A stretch of 64,000 bases of DNA from UBA7359 sp964523895 (GCA_964523895.1 CAZGBJ010000011.1:13611-77610); one strand, 5' to 3'; positions 52,838-61,478 are shown, numbered from the stretch's first letter. A program made the numbers and translations. Notes: generated by a model not told the origin, from the sequence alone.

Positions 52838-53612
52838 AAAAACGATCCGGCTGTGTCTGTCCATGCCCTAGTGTTAGTCCATGTTTTAGTGTATTCCATG
52901 TGTATGTTTGTGCATCTTTAACCGCTGTTTTTAAATCATTTCCTCGCGCTAATAATGCGGCGATTCTTGAGGACAAAGTGCAGCCAGAGCCATGGAAAGT
53001 ATCTGTTAATCTTTCCCATCGATAATCAGTAACGTCGTTATTTTTTGTATAGAATGAATTAATAACATCATCAGTCTTTTCATCTGTGCCGGTAATTAAT
53101 ACGGCTTTCGTTCCATAATCTAATAACCTGTTAGCTGCTACATTTAAGTCAGTTGACTTTGACAGTGTTCTCGCTTCTTCAGCATTTGGCGTGATCAGCA
53201 TTGTTAAAGGTAATAACGATGACAATAATTTTTTACAAATATTTTCATCTGCAAAGGATTGCCCGCTAGTTGCGCTAATTACAGGGTCGAGAACAATAGG
53301 GAATGTTACTTTTGATAGCTCGCCTTGAATAACGTCAACTAGTTCGGCGTTACCAATCATTCCTATTTTGCATGCAGCAATATCCATATCTTCTAAAATC
53401 AATCTGATTTGTTTTCTGAAAGATTCAGGTTCTTGTGGCAGGACATCAATGACTTGATTTGTATTTTGAGCAGTTAATGATGTAATGACAGTCGTTGCAT
53501 GGCACCTAGCATTAGCAATACTCTCTATATCTGCTTGAATCCCGGCGCCACCACTAGGGTCATGGCCTGCAATCACCAGAACAATCGGTTTTTGATTATT
53601 GCTATTAATCAT
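52827..53612 (-). CDS. thiD: Hydroxymethylpyrimidine / phosphomethylpyrimidine kinase
   Basis: Phosphorylates HMP and HMP-P in thiamine synthesis. 261 aa, ribokinase-like fold. The opening VLVIAGHDPSGGAGIQADIE, the TVITSLTAQN block and the C-terminal DTFHGSGCTLSSRIAALLA with the GSGC anion hole are diagnostic. First gene of the thiD-thiE-hemL-DUF3012 operon. I see no TPP riboswitch in the upstream 180 bp, which instead contains the Family C palindrome. Confidence 0.95.
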   Translation of the reverse strand: MINSNNQKPIVLVIAGHDPSGGAGIQADIESIANARCHATTVITSLTAQNTNQVIDVLPQEPESFRKQIRLILEDMDIAACKIGMIGNAELVDVIQGELSKVTFPIVLDPVISATSGQSFADENICKKLLSSLLPLTMLITPNAEEARTLSKSTDLNVAANRLLDYGTKAVLITGTDEKTDDVINSFYTKNNDVTDYRWERLTDTFHGSGCTLSSRIAALLARGNDLKTAVKDAQTYTWNTLKHGLTLGHGQTQPDRFYEE

Positions 53613-53637
53613 AAGAGCAGTATTCTACACAGCCATT

Positions 53638-53763
53638 TATACCCGTGATACTTGAAAATACGTGATTTAGAGTGCGTTTGTTTTTATTCAGAGCAAGGCG
53701 CAACGCAGTTCTGAGTGAAAACGGACGTGCTAAAAACAGGTATTTTCAGGTATCACGGGTATA
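53638..53763. repeat. Family C palindromic element (126 bp)
   Basis: The ends TATACCCGTGATAC-T-TGAAAATAC (53638-53661) and its inverse at 53740-53763 match at 23 of 24 positions. The inner sequence continues as a diverged palindrome (GTGCGTTTGTTTTTATTCAGAG against its counterpart, short blocks GCGTTTGTTTT and AAAACGGACGTGC), so the entire element can fold into one hairpin with arms near 60 bp. It occupies the divergent promoter region between thiD and the rubredoxin gene. It holds no gene. Confidence 0.82.
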
Positions 53764-53798
53764 TCAACACAGAAATAAAAATATCAGGAGTGAGTTTT

Positions 53799-53963
53799 AT
53801 GAAGCAATATATGTGTGTTATTTGTGGTTTTATTTATGATGAAGAAAAGGGCTCGCCTGAAGACAGTATTGCGCCCGGTACAAAGTGGGAAAATGTTCCT
53901 GCTGACTGGATATGCCCTGAATGCGGGGCAGTAAAAGAAGATTTTGAGATGGTAGAAGTTTAA
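53799..53963 (+). CDS. Rubredoxin
   Basis: 54-aa electron carrier with one Fe(Cys)4 centre. Cysteines C6, C9 (CVIC) and C39, C42 (CPEC) have exact rubredoxin spacing, with GFIYDEEKGSPEDSIAPGT between. The start at 53799 is fixed by the CAGGAG ribosome binding site nine bases upstream; the open frame reaches back to 53715 through the Family C palindrome. Divergent from thiD, as is common in Pseudomonas relatives. Confidence 0.95.
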   Translation: MKQYMCVICGFIYDEEKGSPEDSIAPGTKWENVPADWICPECGAVKEDFEMVEV

Positions 53964-53971
53964 TTACAATT

Positions 53972-54397
53972 TTAGAAGGGCCTGACAACCGCTAACAGAA
54001 TAACAGCGATTAAAATAATTACGGGGATTTCATTAAACCAGCGATACCATACATGGCTGTGCTTATTTCGATCATGTTTAAAGTCCTGTAATAAAAACCA
54101 GCAATAAATATGGTAAGCAATTAAAAGCATGATGAGGGCGTATTTTATTTGTAACCATAGAAGTCCACTATAAGTAGATAAACCATTACTGAATAAAGTA
54201 CAAAGCCCAAAAACGATGGTTAGTAGTGCCCCGGGCGTCATGATGCCGTAAAAAAGTTTACGTTCCATAATTTTGAAACGATCAATGCTGATTTGGTCTT
54301 CACTGCTAGCGTGGTAAACGAATAATCTGGGTAGGTAGAATAAACCTGCAAACCAGGTCACCATAAATATCAAATGTAGAGCTTTAAACCAGAGCAT
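53972..54397 (-). CDS. hemJ: HemJ-type protoporphyrinogen IX oxidase
   Basis: 141-aa integral membrane protein with four helices, converting protoporphyrinogen IX to protoporphyrin IX. The N-terminal LWFKALHLIFMVTWFAGLFYLPRLFVYH (short block LHLIFMVTWFAGLFYLPRLF) with its conserved His, and the C-terminal WYRWFNEIPVIILI, are the UPF0093/HemJ signature. It converges with the rubredoxin gene (8 bp between stops). With hemB and hemL it is the third tetrapyrrole gene in the window. Confidence 0.92.
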   Translation of the reverse strand: MLWFKALHLIFMVTWFAGLFYLPRLFVYHASSEDQISIDRFKIMERKLFYGIMTPGALLTIVFGLCTLFSNGLSTYSGLLWLQIKYALIMLLIAYHIYCWFLLQDFKHDRNKHSHVWYRWFNEIPVIILIAVILLAVVRPF

Positions 54398-54409
54398 TTT
54401 CTTTATGTG

Positions 54410-54931
54410 TTATGAAACTGTAACAGGAGTTGTTTTCAGTAATGCGTTCACTTTCTTTCGAAGTTTCTCTATATTTATTCCCCCTGATTTTTGTTGCACT
54501 ACATTGCCCCTGGAATCAATTAAAAAGCTGGTTGGTGTAACCTGGACATTACCAAAAGCTTTGGCAGCACTACCATCAATATCAAGTGCAATAGGATATG
54601 GAATATTTTTTCTTTCTGATAGTTCCACTACTCGGTTTGGCGGATCATAGGACATTGCTATAGCGACAATTTCAAGTTCTTCTTTACCAAATTCATCGTA
54701 GAGTTTAATCAGGTGAGGCATCTCTTTTATGCATGTTGCGCATGTTGTTGCCCAAAAAGTAACAAGCAGAGGTTTGCCTTGTAATGAATGGAGTTCTATT
54801 TCCCGCCCATCAATAATACTCAGACTAATTTCTGGCACGATATCTAGTTTATTATTATTTAGATATAAGGCGAGCACAGAAGCAGTTGCAAGAATAACAA
54901 CAGCTGTAACAGAGAATAGCAGCTTCTTCAT
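54410..54931 (-). CDS. TlpA-family membrane-anchored thioredoxin
   Basis: 173-aa thiol-disulfide oxidoreductase. N-terminal membrane anchor (residues 4-24) and a periplasmic thioredoxin domain with active site C64-A-T-C67 in LLVTFWATTCATCIKEMP. VTPTSFLIDSRG supplies the cis-proline loop. Family roles include cytochrome c or cytochrome oxidase maturation. It lies 12 bp before hemJ and 3 bp after the DUF4126 gene, so the three probably form an operon. Confidence 0.9.
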   Translation of the reverse strand: MKKLLFSVTAVVILATASVLALYLNNNKLDIVPEISLSIIDGREIELHSLQGKPLLVTFWATTCATCIKEMPHLIKLYDEFGKEELEIVAIAMSYDPPNRVVELSERKNIPYPIALDIDGSAAKAFGNVQVTPTSFLIDSRGNVVQQKSGGINIEKLRKKVNALLKTTPVTVS

Positions 54932-54934
54932 AAG

Positions 54935-55582
54935 CTACTCATTCTGTGTATTTGCAGAGGCATTTAGTGCCGGAAGCGTTTCTTTTTTATTTCCCTTAAT
55001 AAAATCTTTTAGTGTTGAAATAATGCGCTTAATGCCGCGCCATATTTTAGGAAGTAACCATGCCATCAGGACGATAAAAAGGATTAGAAAGACAACAAAA
55101 ACCAGAGGGTGAGTTAATGCTGTCCATACTCCGGCAACAACAAGAAAATCTTCTCCGAGAGAGGTGAACCAATTACTCACTGGCTCTGGAGAGGTATTTA
55201 TTATGACACGCCCACCTGTTTTGGTCGCATGGGTAGCGGCAGTAAGGCTACCTCCCACCAGAAATGCAGCGAGTTCAACGGCCGGAGTGGTGTCACCTAC
55301 TGCACTCATTGCCAGAACGGCTCCGAGTGGGATACGAATAAATGTATGCAAGGTATCCCAGGCAGTATCAACGCCGGGCGTTTTATCTGCAAAAAATTCG
55401 ACACAATACATCAGTCCTGCAGCTGTCATCACTAATGGATCAGTGACCACCATCATTTCAGGAGGCAAATCAACATTGCCTGTACTACCTAGATAACCCA
55501 GCATAAAAACAGCGGCGTAAAGATTGATTCCGCTTGCCCAGGCAACACCCATACTCAGGGCTATATATTGAACAGTTTCCAT
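54935..55582 (-). CDS. DUF4126 family membrane protein
   Basis: 215-aa protein with five or six hydrophobic segments. ALSMGVAWASGINLYAAVFMLGYLG at the N-terminus (short block GVAWASGINLYAAV), PGVDTAWDTLHTFIRIPLGA and SLTAATHATKTGGRVIINTSPEPVSNW (short block HATKTGGRVIINTSPEP) are the DUF4126 pattern. The function is unknown. First gene of the DUF4126-tlpA-hemJ minus-strand group. Confidence 0.85.
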   Translation of the reverse strand: METVQYIALSMGVAWASGINLYAAVFMLGYLGSTGNVDLPPEMMVVTDPLVMTAAGLMYCVEFFADKTPGVDTAWDTLHTFIRIPLGAVLAMSAVGDTTPAVELAAFLVGGSLTAATHATKTGGRVIINTSPEPVSNWFTSLGEDFLVVAGVWTALTHPLVFVVFLILFIVLMAWLLPKIWRGIKRIISTLKDFIKGNKKETLPALNASANTQNE

Positions 55583-56066
55583 AAACTCTCTCGCTTAATC
55601 AGGAATAAATGACAACATACCGAATTTATACAATTTGGCAATTATATATTCTTGATGAATTTATATTATTTAATAAAAACAAATAGTTACAATATATGAC
55701 CATCATTATTTCGGATCGTTCAAGAGTCTGCTAATAGTGAGAAACTGCCTACAAGGATGTAGGTATGTCGCGGGTGCAAGGATGCACAGGAGCGACGGCC
55801 TGTAGGACGAACGGTCATCGAAAATTGCTCCTGCATATTCGATATTTCCGCCTTCCATGGCGATCATGTCGCGGGTGCAAGGATGCACAGGAGCGACGGC
55901 CTGTAGGGACATGTATAAAATGTCGCAATGTTAAGAATTAATTAGTATGTCAGTCACAAAAACATAATTCTATTTTCAGTCAACTAATAAAACTGCAATA
56001 CTCATACAGTTTTATTCTGTAAAATTATATCGTCAATAAATTAAACATAAAATGTAAGGCAAAAAC
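55583..56066. other. 484-bp intergenic region between DUF4126 and argC
   Basis: The left part (55583-55740) is AT-rich and holds nothing recognisable beyond presumed promoter sequence for the DUF4126 gene. The middle is the Family D repeat block. The right part must hold the argC promoter; an inverted pair AAAACTG (55989-55995) / CAGTTTT (56007-56013) is a possible operator, but it does not match the ArgR box well. No coding region is supported. Confidence 0.6.
55746..55907. repeat. Family D two-hairpin repeat array (two 42-bp direct copies)
   Basis: Two identical 42-bp segments lie at 55765-55806 and 55866-55907, 59 bp apart. Each contains GTCGC (outer stem) around GTGCA-AGGA-TGCAC (inner hairpin) and the closing GCGAC. 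A further hairpin, CCTAC-AAGGAT-GTAGG (55748-55763), precedes the first copy. The loop AAGGA(T) is shared by both hairpin types. A minus-strand frame across it (55706-55912) is a by-product of the repeats. The block is noticeably richer in G+C than its surroundings. A diverged relative is inside the Family A element at 21434. Confidence 0.8.
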
Positions 56067-57104
56067 ATGATTAGTGTTGGTGTTATAGGAGCTACAGGTT
56101 ATACGGGCGTTGAATTGCTTCGTTTGCTATCGGTACACGAGAGCGTTGAAGTCAAGGTAGCTACTTCAAATTCAGAAAAAGGTAAGGCTGTCTCAGATGT
56201 CTTTCCAAGTTTACGTTCGACTATTGATCTTAAGTTTGTTGAACATGACAGTAAGCAACTTAATTCATGTGATCTTGTTTTCTTTGCAACACCTCATGCA
56301 ACAGCTATGTACCATGTTCCAAAATTACTGGATCAAGGTTGCAAAGTTATTGACCTTTCAGCAGATTTTAGAATTAAAAGTACTGAAGTTTGGGAACATT
56401 GGTATAAGGAAAAACATGCTTGCCCGGAGCTATTGCAATCGGCCGTTTATGGCTTACCTGAATTAAACAGAGTACAGATAAAAGAGGCAAGTTTGATAGC
56501 AAATCCGGGTTGTTATCCTACGGCAATTACATTGGCATTATTACCAGCTATAAAAAATGGTCTAATTAATATTAAAGATATTATTGTCGATGCCAAATCC
56601 GGTGTAAGTGGAGCCGGACGGAAAGCAGCATTGGCAACACAGTTTTCAGAAGTTGCCGAATCATTTAAAGCATATAATGTGTCTGGACACAGGCACTTGC
56701 CGGAGATGGTACAGACCTTGAATAATGTTCAGCAACGTAATGAAGTTAATCTTACCTTTGTTCCTCATTTGGTTCCGATGAATCGGGGAATTCATGCGAC
56801 TGTGTATGTGAAACCAACGGATCATACTGTTGCAATGCAAAAGCATTATGTTGATTTCTATGCCCAGGAAAAGTTTGTTGATGTTATGCCTGAGGGTTCA
56901 CATCCAGATACAAGATCTGTAAGAACGACGAACACTTGTCGGATTGCTATGCATTCTGCTAATAATGAATCTCAGCCAACAGTAATTTTGTCAGTGATTG
57001 ATAATTTGGTTAAAGGCGCTGCCGGCCAGGCGATTCAGAATATGAATTTGATGTTTGATTTAGACGAAGAGACAGGTCTGCTTGCGCCAGGTTTAATCCC
57101 TTAG
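56067..57104 (+). CDS. argC: N-acetyl-gamma-glutamyl-phosphate reductase
   Basis: Third enzyme of arginine synthesis; NADPH-dependent reduction of N-acetylglutamyl phosphate. 345 aa. The Rossmann motif GVIGATGYTGVELLRLL starts at residue 5; the catalytic Cys is in LIANPGCYPTAITLAL, and DAKSGVSGAGRKA and SGHRHLPEM complete the active site. Start of the conserved block argC-coiled-coil protein-bactofilin-erpA. RBS is weak (TGTAAGGCA). Confidence 0.97.
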   Translation: MISVGVIGATGYTGVELLRLLSVHESVEVKVATSNSEKGKAVSDVFPSLRSTIDLKFVEHDSKQLNSCDLVFFATPHATAMYHVPKLLDQGCKVIDLSADFRIKSTEVWEHWYKEKHACPELLQSAVYGLPELNRVQIKEASLIANPGCYPTAITLALLPAIKNGLINIKDIIVDAKSGVSGAGRKAALATQFSEVAESFKAYNVSGHRHLPEMVQTLNNVQQRNEVNLTFVPHLVPMNRGIHATVYVKPTDHTVAMQKHYVDFYAQEKFVDVMPEGSHPDTRSVRTTNTCRIAMHSANNESQPTVILSVIDNLVKGAAGQAIQNMNLMFDLDEETGLLAPGLIP

Positions 57105-57112
57105 CTTTTGTT

Positions 57113-57826
57113 ATGACTAAATTAGTTGTAAAAAAGCATCGTCCTTTCGAGATTGTTCTCGCTGCAGTGATATTCAGTTCGATATTTTCTGTGATTGTAT
57201 GGTCGTTACTAGATGCGAATCATTGGAATGTTATTAAAAACCGGTTATTGCAAAGCGAAGAATCCCGACTATTGTGGGATGTAAATCAGGGATTAGAGAC
57301 AGAGAATAAGGTATTGAGAGAACAAGTTGTTATGCTCGAACGTTCAACTCAGATTGATCATCAGGCGGCTACCAGTCTACAAAATGAAATTCGAACTCTA
57401 CAGGACCAGGCGTATCTATTAAAAGGAGAATTAGAGTTTTATCAAGGAATAATGTCGGCAACAACCGACTCTAAGGGGCTGAATATACAAGGTTTACATA
57501 TAGAAACAACGGATCATGAAGGGCTTTATCGTTTTAAGCTTGTGTTAACCAATGTTGCAAAAAGTGATAGGATGGTAGAAGTGACAATGGATATGTCTGT
57601 AGAAGGAATGAGTGAGGCGGGTTCCCATGTTTTATCACTGGACGAAGTGATAGCAGGAAATGAACTTAAGCGTGAAATAAAATTTAAGAATTTTGAACGA
57701 ATTGAGGGTAGTCTGAATTTCCCTAAAGGGTTTAGGCCATTACAAGTTGTGGTGGTTTTGCGACAGAAAGGGTTACGAAATTCAACTGTTCAGAAAGTGT
57801 TTGAGTGGCCTGCTAGTGCAGGTTGA
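57113..57826 (+). CDS. Membrane-anchored coiled-coil protein (DUF6776-like)
   Basis: 237 aa. One membrane helix (about residues 15-33), then a coiled coil (about 45-105, with QLQ/LEN-type heptads such as NKVLREQVVMLERSTQ) and a beta-rich C-terminal domain (GLYRFKLVLTNVAKSDRMVE, FRPLQVVVVLRQKGL). I recognise the genomic position: in gammaproteobacteria an uncharacterised protein of this build sits between argC and bactofilin, suggesting a periplasmic partner of the bactofilin scaffold (inference). The family name is given from memory. Confidence 0.8.
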   Translation: MTKLVVKKHRPFEIVLAAVIFSSIFSVIVWSLLDANHWNVIKNRLLQSEESRLLWDVNQGLETENKVLREQVVMLERSTQIDHQAATSLQNEIRTLQDQAYLLKGELEFYQGIMSATTDSKGLNIQGLHIETTDHEGLYRFKLVLTNVAKSDRMVEVTMDMSVEGMSEAGSHVLSLDEVIAGNELKREIKFKNFERIEGSLNFPKGFRPLQVVVVLRQKGLRNSTVQKVFEWPASAG

Positions 57827-57838
57827 AAGAGGTGAAAT

Positions 57839-58255
57839 ATGTTTGGAAATTCTAAAAAACGAAAATCAACACGTATCGATACGCTGGTTGGCCAACATAC
57901 TGAGATTCAAGGTGATATCAAATTTACCGGTGGATTACATATTGATGGTACTGTCAAAGGTAATGTGATTGCTGAAAATGATGGTCGTTCGATGGTATCG
58001 CTTAGCGAATGCGGCACAATCGAAGGCGAGCTCAGTGTACCCTATGTCGTTCTTAATGGTGTAGTTATTGGCGATGTACATGGTAGTGAACATGTGGAAC
58101 TTGCGTCCAAGGCGAGAATCACAGGTAATGTGTACTATAATTTAATAGAGATGGCGATTGGTGCAGAAGTGAACGGAAAACTGGTTCATTCATTAGAGCC
58201 AGCTGAGTCTCCGTTGGCCTTAGGTCATGGTGAACCACTTGAAGCCAGCGAATAA
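57839..58255 (+). CDS. Bactofilin (polymer-forming cytoskeletal protein)
   Basis: 138-aa beta-helical cytoskeletal protein. The bactofilin core begins IDTLVGQHTEIQGDIKFTGG (short block) and runs through LHIDGTVKGNVIAE, VVLNGVVIGDVHGSEHVELA and ARITGNVYYNLIEMAIGAEV. It polymerises without nucleotides and often localises cell-wall enzymes; the M23 endopeptidase gene four genes downstream is a plausible partner. 12 bp after the coiled-coil protein gene with an AAGAGGTG ribosome binding site. Confidence 0.92.
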   Translation: MFGNSKKRKSTRIDTLVGQHTEIQGDIKFTGGLHIDGTVKGNVIAENDGRSMVSLSECGTIEGELSVPYVVLNGVVIGDVHGSEHVELASKARITGNVYYNLIEMAIGAEVNGKLVHSLEPAESPLALGHGEPLEASE

Positions 58256-58275
58256 CAAAAATTGGAATAAATAAT

Positions 58276-58629
58276 ATGAGTGCAGTTGAAGAAACAATTC
58301 CCGGACCTCTTGTCTTTAGTGAAGCTGCGGCTAGCAAGGTTAAGGAGCTAATTGAAGATGAAGGTAACGAAGCGCTGATGTTACGTGTTTTTATTAGTGG
58401 CGGCGGTTGTTCAGGATTTCAATATGGCTTTACCTTCGATGAAGAGATTGGCGATGGTGATACGATTGTTGAAAATGAAGGCGTTAAATTATTGGTTGAT
58501 CCAATGAGTTTTCAATATCTCTCTGGTGCCGAAATTGATTATTCAGAAGGCATGGAAGGCGCACAGTTCGTTATTCGTAATCCCAATGCACAAACCACCT
58601 GTGGTTGTGGGTCGTCTTTTTCAGTCTAG
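58276..58629 (+). CDS. erpA: Iron-sulfur cluster insertion protein ErpA
   Basis: 117-aa A-type Fe-S carrier. The three cluster-ligand cysteines are visible: one in ISGGGCSGFQYGF and two in the C-terminal CGCGSSFSV. The N-terminal PLVFSEAAASKVKELIEDEG is ErpA-like, and the position after bactofilin and before anmK agrees with ErpA rather than IscA or SufA. It delivers clusters to isoprenoid and respiratory enzymes. Confidence 0.94.
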   Translation: MSAVEETIPGPLVFSEAAASKVKELIEDEGNEALMLRVFISGGGCSGFQYGFTFDEEIGDGDTIVENEGVKLLVDPMSFQYLSGAEIDYSEGMEGAQFVIRNPNAQTTCGCGSSFSV

Positions 58630-58657
58630 GTTTTTTAGGTTATATTTTAATCTTGTT

Positions 58658-59755
58658 TTAACTTGGCGAATAAATTCCTCCTAGTAATACTTTCTTGTCT
58701 GCACCAGTAACATCAGGCAGGTTTGCTGGTTTATTTTCCATACGTTGTTTTGCTAACCAGGCAAAGGTAACGGCTTCGATGCAATTAGGTGTCAGTCCAT
58801 AATCAGTTGTTGTTGACACTTTCATGTTTGGCAATAACTTTTCTAATGATTCCATCATCCCAGGGTTATATGCACCACCGCCACAAACCAGTACCTCATT
58901 ATAGTTATTTGCATTTTCTTGCATCGAATTACAGATGGTGATGGCTGATAACTTTAATAAAGTTGCTTGAACATCTTCGGCTGCTAGTTCTGAATCATGT
59001 TTAGATAAATATCCTTTCAACCATTCCAGATTGAAATAGTCCCTACCTGTGCTCTTTGGTGCAGGCAGTGAAAAATAGGCATCGCTAAGACATTGTGCAA
59101 GTAACTCGCTATTTTCTTTTCCGGAATTTGCCCAAAGACTGTCTTTGTCATATTCCTCATTTTTGTTATGTTGAATCCAGTCATCGAGCAAGCCATTACC
59201 AGGACCGGTATCAAAGCCAATTACCTTATTCCTATCAGCAGGTAGTAATGTAATGTTTGCAATACCACCAATATTTAAAACGACAATAGATTTATTGTCT
59301 TGTTGAAATTGATATTGGTGAAAGGCGCTAGCCAACGGTGCACCTTGTCCGCCATGAGCCATATCCATTCTTCTAAAATCAGCGACGGTGGTAATGCCTG
59401 TTTCTGCACAGATAATATTGGGATCAGCTAGTTGTATCGATGTTTTATGTGTAGCATCGGGTTTATGCAGAATAGTTTGCCCGTGACTTCCAATCGCAAT
59501 TATTTGATCCGCTGAAACATTGGCTTCTTCTAGTAAAGAATTTACTGCGTTCGCAAATAAATGACCTAACTCGTGATCCAGATCTGCGATATGGCCTATA
59601 TCACTTTTCTCATTGATTAAACGTATTTGATGTCTTAGAGAATTCTCTATTGGATATTCACGATAAAATTTGAGTTGTGCCTTGTCATTAAATTCAACAA
59701 GCGCAGCATCAATGGCATCTGTGCTGGTGCCCGACATGAGTCCTATGTAATACAT
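58658..59755 (-). CDS. anmK: Anhydro-N-acetylmuramic acid kinase
   Basis: Cytosolic kinase that recycles peptidoglycan-derived anhydro-MurNAc to MurNAc-6-P. From the ATG at 59755 (MYYIGLMSGTSTDAIDAAL) it has the family N-terminus and 365 aa. An open frame 12 residues longer exists, but those codons are encoded by a Family B repeat end and are unlikely to be native. The signatures IGSHGQTILHKP, DFRRMDMAHGGQGAPLA and NIGGIANITLLP are present. The gene is opposite to erpA, as usual. Confidence 0.94.
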   Translation of the reverse strand: MYYIGLMSGTSTDAIDAALVEFNDKAQLKFYREYPIENSLRHQIRLINEKSDIGHIADLDHELGHLFANAVNSLLEEANVSADQIIAIGSHGQTILHKPDATHKTSIQLADPNIICAETGITTVADFRRMDMAHGGQGAPLASAFHQYQFQQDNKSIVVLNIGGIANITLLPADRNKVIGFDTGPGNGLLDDWIQHNKNEEYDKDSLWANSGKENSELLAQCLSDAYFSLPAPKSTGRDYFNLEWLKGYLSKHDSELAAEDVQATLLKLSAITICNSMQENANNYNEVLVCGGGAYNPGMMESLEKLLPNMKVSTTTDYGLTPNCIEAVTFAWLAKQRMENKPANLPDVTGADKKVLLGGIYSPS

Positions 59756-59756
59756 A

Positions 59757-59780
59757 ATCCTGGAATCCTCAGTTGACCGG
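59757..59780. repeat. Solo Family B repeat end upstream of anmK
   Basis: The sequence CCTGGAATCCTCAGTTGACC here matches the ends of the 7979-8219 element (CTAGAATCCTTAGTTGG and its inverse, with TCAACTGAGG common). No matching partner end is found within the next few hundred bases, so this is a remnant or a solo end. It lies directly before the anmK start codon and would affect its leader. Confidence 0.6.
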
Positions 59781-59820
59781 CTCTGAATCATAATACTGAT
59801 TAAAACAGAAGTAGTAAGTG

Positions 59821-61329
59821 TTAGCCGTCTTCCATCATGATACCAGACTGACTGGAATCAATGTTTGATTGCTGAACAGCAAGAGCACTTTTGCCTGTCA
59901 ATCGATCCAGTTCAACAATCATCGGGTTTGTTTTTATCTTGAACTCAGACAAAGCCTTTTTACTGATCGATTCGACTTTAGGTAATTTAACAGTCAGAGG
60001 ATTTCTATGTACACCATGGACTCTAAATTCATAATGTAGATGTGGTCCAGTGGCCAGGCCGCTTCTGCCTACGTAACCGATTGTTTGACCTTGCTTTACT
60101 CTTGAACCAGTGCGTACGCCTTTAGCATAGCGATGTAGATGGGCATAAAGGGTACTGTATTTACCACCGTGTTTTAATATGACAGTTCTGCCATAACCAC
60201 CTTTACGACCTGCATGAATAACAGTGCCATCACCGGTTGCTTTGATTGGCGTACCTGTTGATGCTGCGTAATCAACACCTTTATGTGCGCGAATTCTATT
60301 TAATATTGGATGTTTTCTTTTCAAATTAAAGCGTGAACTGATACGTGCAAGTTCAACAGGCGTCCTAAGAAAGGCTTTGCGCATGGCATCACCATTATCT
60401 GCATAGTAATCAATACGCCCATCTTCATGTGTATAGCGAACAGCTCTTAGAGGTGTATTTCGATTAACGAATTCAGCAGCAACAATGGGTCCATCGCTAA
60501 CTTTAATGCCATCTTTATATTGTTCCTCATAGATAACAGTAAATGAGTCGCCTTCGCGGATATCCAAAGCAAAATCTATATCCCAGCCGTAGATAACAAC
60601 GAGTTGCATAATTAAATTGTCAGTAAGCCCAGCTCTTTTAGCAGATAGAAATAGTGAATCATTAATAACCGCATTGGCATTTTTGACAACTTTTTCAAGT
60701 TCAATTTCTATTACTTCACTTTTAAACTTATTAGCCTCTTTTGAAATGTTGAGTGTCTTGGTCAAATTCATTTCATATTTGAGACCAAGTAATTTATTGT
60801 CTTCAATATGGAAGCTTAATTTTTGTCCGGGTTTAATTCTTTTCAGGTTTGATACTTCTTTCCCGAGCGACATAATATTGTATAGCGACGAAGGACTTAA
60901 ACTAAGTCTTGAAAATATTAGCGCTAAACTATCGCCGGCTTTTACTGTGACAGATTGCCAGGGATCACTGGTTTTATTTTTTCTTAAGGTGTCTTCTTCG
61001 AAGGCTAAGACAGATTCATCATCTTTAAATTCGTTATTATCAATAATGTCGTCAATATTAATTTGATCATCAATAGCGAGCTCTTCGATAATATTTTGAT
61101 GTTCAATATTCTCAGTAACAAAATTTGTGATTTGAGAGTGGTTGGCGATTGGAGTTTCAGGGTTATTTGATTTTATAGGGTCAGGAGAGCTTATACCGTA
61201 CATAAAATATGCCGATATTGTTAGAACGAGAAAGCAGGCTATTTTGAAAAAGTAAGAGTGGTTCGTTGTTACTCCAACTCGTTCTACTTTATTCTTATAG
61301 TCTTTCTTTATATAGACTCTGTAAGTCAC
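59821..61329 (-). CDS. M23 family murein endopeptidase with LysM/OapA-like domain (MepM-like)
   Basis: 502-aa periplasmic cell-wall hydrolase. An N-terminal membrane anchor (residues 27-45), an acidic linker, a LysM/OapA-like domain (about 123-180: WQSVTVKAGDSLALIF, LKRIKPGQKLSFHIED) and a LytM/M23 domain (about 340-450) with the zinc ligands in RAHKGVDYAASTGTPI and GPHLHYEFRVHG. It cleaves peptidoglycan cross-links. The start used is a GTG at 61329 because the next Met is beyond the anchor; the exact start is uncertain. It sits between anmK and tyrS as in related genomes. Confidence 0.92.
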   Translation of the reverse strand: MTYRVYIKKDYKNKVERVGVTTNHSYFFKIACFLVLTISAYFMYGISSPDPIKSNNPETPIANHSQITNFVTENIEHQNIIEELAIDDQINIDDIIDNNEFKDDESVLAFEEDTLRKNKTSDPWQSVTVKAGDSLALIFSRLSLSPSSLYNIMSLGKEVSNLKRIKPGQKLSFHIEDNKLLGLKYEMNLTKTLNISKEANKFKSEVIEIELEKVVKNANAVINDSLFLSAKRAGLTDNLIMQLVVIYGWDIDFALDIREGDSFTVIYEEQYKDGIKVSDGPIVAAEFVNRNTPLRAVRYTHEDGRIDYYADNGDAMRKAFLRTPVELARISSRFNLKRKHPILNRIRAHKGVDYAASTGTPIKATGDGTVIHAGRKGGYGRTVILKHGGKYSTLYAHLHRYAKGVRTGSRVKQGQTIGYVGRSGLATGPHLHYEFRVHGVHRNPLTVKLPKVESISKKALSEFKIKTNPMIVELDRLTGKSALAVQQSNIDSSQSGIMMEDG

Positions 61330-61478
61330 CGTTTACTCTGGTTAAATTTTCCATACAATAGCTTTTGAACTCATTATCGTCAATATTCAATTGCCTATTA
61401 AATTCCCATAAATTTCCAGGGCGAGACATTTGTTGACTATGGTAAGCTACGCGAGATTTATTACACAGTGGGGAAGGT

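Noticed and set aside
53613..53798. TPP riboswitch upstream of thiD
   Set aside because: No THI-box elements (CTGAGA, ACCTGA) were found on the thiD strand; the region is taken up by the Family C palindrome.
55765..55907. Possible CRISPR array
   Set aside because: Only two repeat copies, 42 bp long, with a 59-bp gap and internal nested hairpins, and no cas genes in the window.
55706..55912. A 68-codon minus-strand frame across the repeat block
   Set aside because: It is made entirely of the Family D hairpin repeat and its flanks, so the frame arises from repeated DNA, with no ribosome binding site or conserved domain.
55989..56013. ArgR operator before argC
   Set aside because: The AAAACTG/CAGTTTT pair does not match the 18-bp ARG box well enough to call; recorded only as a possible operator.
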